64,000 bases of DNA from Paraburkholderia kirstenboschensis (GTDB lineage: Bacteria > Pseudomonadota > Gammaproteobacteria > Burkholderiales > Burkholderiaceae), in NCBI RefSeq assembly GCF_904848585.1, contig NZ_CAJHCR010000012.1:62001-126000 (forward strand), given 5' to 3'. Shown one piece after another: positions 60,022 to 64,000 of the stretch. How positions within the stretch are numbered: the first letter of the stretch is position 1; every line of letters starts with the position of its first letter. Below the pieces are notes generated by a model that did no database searches, had not been told where the DNA came from, and worked only from the letters and a program-made list of their open reading frames with translations. The position numbers were made by a program, and so were the translations under genes.

Positions 60022-61639
60022 CCCCGTCGACCGGCCGGGGGCGTCCGGCGTTCCAGAGGCCGTCGCCACGCCCCGCTCGCGGTGGCGGATACAGATTATC
60101 TGGCTGGTGCCGCTGATTGCCGTTCTGATCGGCGGCTGGCTAGCGGTGAAGGCGATCGTCGAGCAGGGCCCGACGGTCACGATCAGTTTCGAGACCGGCG
60201 AGGGGATCGAGGCCGGCAAAACCAAGATCAAGTTCAAGGACGTCGATATTGGTGTGGTCAAAAGCGTCGCGTTGTCGAGCGACCATCGCCGCGTAGTCGC
60301 CACAGCCGAACTGACCAGAGAGGCGTCACCGCTTCTGGTCGATGACACGCGTTTCTGGATGGTCCGCCCGCGTATTTCGGGCGGCACCGTGTCTGGTATC
60401 GGCACGTTGCTGACCGGATCTTTCATCGGTATGGACGTGGGGAACTCGACGAAGCCGCGCCACGATTACAGGGGCCTCGAAACACCGCCCGTTTTCGCGA
60501 GCGGTGTGCCAGGCCGCGAGTTCATATTGAAAGGCGCGGACATGGGCTCGCTCGATGTCGGCTCGCCCATTTACTACAGGCGGCTGCAGGTCGGACAGAT
60601 TACTTCGTATCAGCTGGATCCGGACGGGAAGGGGGTGACGATGCATGTCTTCGTCAACTCCCCTTACGACAAATTCGTCAGAGCCGATACACGTTTCTGG
60701 CAGGCGAGCGGCGTCGATGTGTCGCTCGATGCGACGGGTGTCAAGGTCAATACCGAGTCGCTGGTGGCGATTCTGATCGGCGGACTCGCATTCGAGACGC
60801 CCGACGATGCGACCGATGACGCAGAAGCCGCGGTGAAGGCCCAGTTCGCACTCTTTCACAATCGCGAAGAAGCGATGAAGCGGCACGATCGCATTGTCGA
60901 TACGTATGTGCTGGTGTTCAAGGAGTCGGTGCGGGGACTTGCGGTCGGTGCGCCCGTGGATTTTCTCGGCATCGTGGTGGGAGAAGTCGTGGCGATCAAC
61001 ACGCGGTACGACCCCGTGGCGAAGCAGTTCAGCATTCCGGTCGAGATACATCTTTTTCCCGAGCGATTCACGTCGCGCTATACGAAGGGCGACGGGGGGC
61101 CCGGAGGCAGACTCACGGCCGACCGTCAGAAACTCGCGCAAACGCTCGTCGAGCATGGCTTGCGCGCCCAGTTGCGCACCGGAAATCTGCTGACCGGGCA
61201 GCTCTATGTAGCAGTCGATTTTTTCCCGAACGCGCCCAAGGGGAAGTTGGACTGGAACGCCAATCCGCCTGAAATGCCCACAGCGCCCGGTGGGCTGCAG
61301 TCACTGCAGGAATCCGTGACCAGCCTGCTCGCCAAGCTGAACCAGATTCCCTTCGGCGGGATCGGTAAGGGCGCGCAAAAGACGCTGGCCGACGCGGATA
61401 GCCTCCTGAAGCAATTGAGGACCGACGTGGTGCCGCAAGCCCGAGACACACTTGCAGCGGCTCAGACAGCGCTGAACTCCGCGAATGGCGCGTTGCAGCC
61501 CGATTCCGCGCTCTCGCAGAGCACCTCCGACGCCATGACCGAGCTCGCGCGCACGGCGAGCGCGTTCCGCTCGCTCGCGGACTACCTGGAGCGCCATCCA
61601 GAAGCACTGATTCGCGGCAAGCCGGAGGATAAAAAGTGA
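60014..61639 (+). CDS. pqiB: MCE-domain protein PqiB
   Basis: A 541-residue protein with one N-terminal membrane helix (IIWLVPLIAVLIGGWLAVKA) and three MCE/MlaD-type domains (GPTVTISFETGEGIEAGKTKI; MGSLDVGSPIYYRRLQVGQI; VRGLAVGAPVDFLGIVVGEV), then a long coiled-coil tail (TLAAAQTALNSANGALQ) as in PqiB, which builds a needle-like channel across the periplasm. The start is GTG at 60014, overlapping the pqiA stop by 8 nt; no ATG fits. Continues in the same transcript to pqiC (4-nt overlap). Confidence 0.92.
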   Translation: MSDPVDRPGASGVPEAVATPRSRWRIQIIWLVPLIAVLIGGWLAVKAIVEQGPTVTISFETGEGIEAGKTKIKFKDVDIGVVKSVALSSDHRRVVATAELTREASPLLVDDTRFWMVRPRISGGTVSGIGTLLTGSFIGMDVGNSTKPRHDYRGLETPPVFASGVPGREFILKGADMGSLDVGSPIYYRRLQVGQITSYQLDPDGKGVTMHVFVNSPYDKFVRADTRFWQASGVDVSLDATGVKVNTESLVAILIGGLAFETPDDATDDAEAAVKAQFALFHNREEAMKRHDRIVDTYVLVFKESVRGLAVGAPVDFLGIVVGEVVAINTRYDPVAKQFSIPVEIHLFPERFTSRYTKGDGGPGGRLTADRQKLAQTLVEHGLRAQLRTGNLLTGQLYVAVDFFPNAPKGKLDWNANPPEMPTAPGGLQSLQESVTSLLAKLNQIPFGGIGKGAQKTLADADSLLKQLRTDVVPQARDTLAAAQTALNSANGALQPDSALSQSTSDAMTELARTASAFRSLADYLERHPEALIRGKPEDKK

Positions 61640-62229
61640 AACGCCTCGCGCCGTGCCTTGCTGTTGCGCTGACGCTGGCCGCGTTCGCCGGTTGCGCGGG
61701 CTCTCCCAAGGCCGACTTCTATACATTGAGCGCGGAGGCGCCCCGCGAGCAAGCGAGCGGCGGGGCGCCCGTCAGCGTCGTGGTCGGACCGGTGATCATG
61801 CCGGAGCTAGTCGACCGGCCTCAGATCGTGTTTCGTGACGGCACGAACCATGTGAACATCGACGAATTCGCGCGCTGGGCGGAGCCGTTGAAGAGTCAGA
61901 TCCCGCGTGTGGTCGTCGCCGATCTCACGCGGCTGCTGAACAACGCCCGCGTGTCGACTTCGCCCGCCGTTGGCGAGCCGCCGGCGGCCTGGCGCGTGCG
62001 GCTCGACGTCCAGAGTTTCGACGTGTCGCCTGGCGATGCAGCGACTGTCGATGTGTTGTGGTCGGTATGGCCACCCGGGAAAGCGCCGCCCGTGACGGGC
62101 CATACCATCGCGCGCGAGCCGTGCACGGGTGCGGGCCGCGATGCGGCGGTGGTGGCCTGGAGCCGGGCGCTCGCCACAGTTAGCGTCGCGATCGCCGCCG
62201 CGATCCGCCCTTCGCCGGCAGTCGACTGA
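61636..62229 (+). CDS. pqiC: PqiC/YmbA-type outer-membrane lipoprotein
   Basis: A 197-residue lipoprotein of the ABC-type transport auxiliary/PqiC family. Lipobox in LAAFAGCAG; the mature start FYTLSAEAPRE and the block LVDRPQIVFRDGTNHVNIDEFARWAEPL are family landmarks. Starts at GTG 61636 with CGGAGG ideally placed, overlapping pqiB by 4 nt. It anchors the PqiB needle at the outer membrane. It ends the run; no terminator is evident in the first 100 bases after it. Confidence 0.9.
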   Translation: MKRLAPCLAVALTLAAFAGCAGSPKADFYTLSAEAPREQASGGAPVSVVVGPVIMPELVDRPQIVFRDGTNHVNIDEFARWAEPLKSQIPRVVVADLTRLLNNARVSTSPAVGEPPAAWRVRLDVQSFDVSPGDAATVDVLWSVWPPGKAPPVTGHTIAREPCTGAGRDAAVVAWSRALATVSVAIAAAIRPSPAVD

Positions 62230-62619
62230 AAGGTGGAATGGAAATGGCGCATGACACGCTTCTATCGCGCATGCGCCGCGGTAGTCGTTGCCGTTGGACT
62301 GTCGATATGGGTCGATGCCTCGGCGGACTCCGGCGCTGCATGATTGCTCGATGAGCAGCCAGATTTCGTCCGCCAGCTTTTGAATGAAGTTCAGACGCCA
62401 GGCACCGTTGCTGCTCGTCTCGCACAAGCATTTCAAAAGTCTCCGACGCAGTGACGTATCTGATTTTCTTCCCGTGGCGGTTCCGACGGGGTTTGCGCTG
62501 GCAAGGAGCAGAGGCGCTAACAAGTCGCGTACTCGCCCGACACATATAAGGAACAAAGGTTTTCGATTCGCCTGCCGTTAACGCTTTCGTGTAAGCCAAA
62601 TAAAAAGAAGTTGATAAGC
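62230..62619. other. Region between pqiC and the terminal hydrolase gene (390 bp)
   Basis: Apart from the microORF at 62251-62343 no supported gene. A minus-strand frame contains RLNFIQKLADEIWLLIEQS (about 62345-62400), which looks protein-like but has no start or family. No terminator or clear promoter seen; the stretch near 62590-62615 (AATAAAAAGAAG) is AT-rich and may be the ribosome/promoter region of the next gene. Confidence 0.5.
62251..62343 (+). other. 30-residue signal-peptide-like microORF after pqiC
   Basis: ATG 62251 opens MTRFYRACAAVVVAVGLSI followed by WVDASADSGAA and a stop. It looks like a complete signal peptide with a cleavage site (ASA/DS) and almost nothing behind, 21 nt after pqiC. 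It could be the N-terminal remnant of a lost secreted protein or a small membrane peptide translated with the Pqi run. GGAATGGAAATGG ahead is at best a weak ribosome site. Confidence 0.3.
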
Positions 62620-64000
62620 ATGAAAGCGATTTTCACTGGCCAGTATTTCCGCGCGTTCGTCGCCATGCCTGGCACTATCGGCGCGTTGCGCTCGCGCATA
62701 GCGCGTCGAATGAGCGATTCGCAGATCGATGCTGCTGGCACCGCCGCGTCATCCGTTGCAGCGTGCTTGTGTGCCGCTGCGCTGCTGGCCGGCTGTGATG
62801 GCGGTGGCGTAAGCGGGCAAGCCGATCCCCTTGCCGCCTACAAAACCCAGCAGATTGCCTGGGCGCCATGCAACGCGGAGCAAATTGAAGACATGCCCAC
62901 GCTGACTGTGAGCGCGCTCGGTACGGATCTGAGCTGCGCACAGATCAGAGTGCCGATGGACTACGCGCATCCCACAGCGGGCGACATTTCCATTGGCGTG
63001 ATGCGCGTGGCGGCAGCCGCCCCCAAAGAGCGCGTCGGCGCGATCCTTTTCAATCCCGGCGGACCCGGCGGCGACGGATACCAGTTCGGCGCGCTCAGAG
63101 CGGGTCTAGCGCGTCTCGTGAATCCGGCGAGCGGCGGCTATCGCGGCTTGTACGACATGTCGCGCAAGTTCGATTTCGTCGGCTTTTCTCCGCGCGGCGT
63201 CGGCCGCAGCACGCAGCTCATTTGCTCGCTGCCCGCGCCGCTCGAACACGTCGACTGGCTGCCGAACAATCTGAGCCCGCAGAACGTGGACCGCGCGCTC
63301 TATAACGCCAGGCTGTACGCCGACGCTTGCCGCAACGTGCCGCTCGCGCCGTTCATCAACACCGATGCCACCGCGCGCGATATGGACGTCCTGCGCGCCG
63401 CGCTCGGCGACACGAGGCTCAACTACATCGGCTATTCCTACGGCACGCTGCTTGGCGCGTGGTATGCATCGCTGTTTCCGCAACAGACCGGTCGCATTCT
63501 GCTCGACAGTTCCGTCGACTACGATATGCCGCTGCCGCTGCAATCGCAGGCCGTCGCACAGCAGCAGCTCTACGACGACACCATCTCGCTGTATGCGCTC
63601 ACCAAGGTCGATCACGTTGCGCTGCCCAACACGCTCGCCGGCATTCGCTCGCTCTTCACGGATGCGCCGGACTGGTCGCGCAGCTATCTGTCGGAAAAGC
63701 TGTATAGCGTGATGCCGTACCACGGCGCCGTCGACGAGACCATCGTCGTGATGGCCGCTGCCTATGCGATCACCCAGGCAAGCGCGTCGCACCCGACACC
63801 CGATGCCTACGCCGCCGCCTTGGCGAATCACATCTATTTCCCGAACGATCCCGAGTGGAACCAGATGGCGCTCAAGCTCGCGCTCGGCTCGACAGGCGAG
63901 TATGCGGAGGCAGTCACGGGCGTCTACGCCTCGCCTGCGGCGCCGACCGACTGGGTCAACCCGACGGTGCGCTGCTCGGATGCACCGGTTTCGTCGAATC
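62620..64000 (+). CDS. Alpha/beta-hydrolase lipoprotein, tripeptidyl-aminopeptidase-like (partial)
   Basis: The frame is open from ATG 62620 to the window edge (460 codons, 3' end missing). A lipobox LLAGC (residues about 53-57) follows a hydrophobic stretch, so the signal more likely starts at an internal ATG (62710). The mature part has ILFNPGGPGGDGYQFG (oxyanion HGGP-type loop), FVGFSPRGVGRS and nucleophile elbow GYSYGTLLGAW, as in secreted tripeptidyl aminopeptidases (S33) of the SCO7095/TAP group, with paired cysteines. It would cleave short peptides at the cell surface or in the periplasm. The true start among 62620, 62665 and 62710 is unsettled. Confidence 0.85.
   Translation, partial: MKAIFTGQYFRAFVAMPGTIGALRSRIARRMSDSQIDAAGTAASSVAACLCAAALLAGCDGGGVSGQADPLAAYKTQQIAWAPCNAEQIEDMPTLTVSALGTDLSCAQIRVPMDYAHPTAGDISIGVMRVAAAAPKERVGAILFNPGGPGGDGYQFGALRAGLARLVNPASGGYRGLYDMSRKFDFVGFSPRGVGRSTQLICSLPAPLEHVDWLPNNLSPQNVDRALYNARLYADACRNVPLAPFINTDATARDMDVLRAALGDTRLNYIGYSYGTLLGAWYASLFPQQTGRILLDSSVDYDMPLPLQSQAVAQQQLYDDTISLYALTKVDHVALPNTLAGIRSLFTDAPDWSRSYLSEKLYSVMPYHGAVDETIVVMAAAYAITQASASHPTPDAYAAALANHIYFPNDPEWNQMALKLALGSTGEYAEAVTGVYASPAAPTDWVNPTVRCSDAPVSSN

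Noticed and set aside
1..64000. CRISPR array, prophage, integrated plasmid or tRNA-linked island
   Set aside because: No direct-repeat array, no phage structural or integrase gene, no tRNA gene and no attachment-site pair was seen; apart from one transposase trace the window looks like stable chromosomal DNA.

Overview
The window reads as chromosomal DNA of a high-GC betaproteobacterium of the Burkholderia / Paraburkholderia / Caballeronia group. The grounds are dense GC-rich coding, a Burkholderia-type trimeric porin, the betI-betB-betA order, a choline-sulfatase with its LysR regulator, and a Pseudomonas/Burkholderia-style glycine-betaine demethylation locus. No rRNA, tRNA, CRISPR array or intact insertion sequence was seen. 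Genus is inferred from gene content, not from a marker gene.

Layout. 1-6236: end of an acyl-CoA dehydrogenase, a MaoC/NodN-like hydratase, a large MalT/LAL-type LuxR regulator divergent from an MFS carrier, and a periplasmic class C beta-lactamase-family serine hydrolase. 6394-30452: one large quaternary-ammonium catabolic island. Choline-sulfate is hydrolysed by BetC; choline is oxidised to glycine betaine by BetA and BetB under BetI; betaine is demethylated to dimethylglycine by the Rieske pair GbcA/GbcB; dimethylglycine is demethylated to sarcosine by DgcA/DgcB with a dedicated ETF pair. One-carbon units are handled by FdhA (formaldehyde), GlyA (serine/glycine) and PurU (10-formyl-THF). 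GbdR is the likely activator. Two orphan periplasmic binding proteins (betaine type, choline type) lie in the island, but no permease/ATPase partner and no sarcosine oxidase do.

30741-41145: a porin, a LysR regulator and a GntR/FCD regulator precede a run formed by a gamma-glutamyltransferase-family Ntn hydrolase (closest in memory to oxamate amidohydrolase HpxW), an oxalate/formate-family MFS carrier, a complete NMT1/SsuA-type ABC importer and an amidase-signature enzyme. This looks like an uncharacterised nitrogen-scavenging locus for small amides. 41248-48651: a short UvrA2-like protein without the usual UvrB-binding insert, a probable transposase remnant, a CLC chloride/proton antiporter and a GH63/MGH1-like glucosidase.

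49289-62229: a PAS sensor kinase, a FixJ-type regulator and a lone receiver domain, followed by a tight seven-gene run: small secreted protein, RND adaptor, RND pump, outer-membrane factor, PqiA, PqiB, PqiC. The joining of a full tripartite efflux pump to a full Pqi (MCE lipid transport) system with 4-nt and 1-nt junctions is the most unusual arrangement here. The window ends inside a lipoprotein alpha/beta hydrolase of the tripeptidyl-aminopeptidase type.
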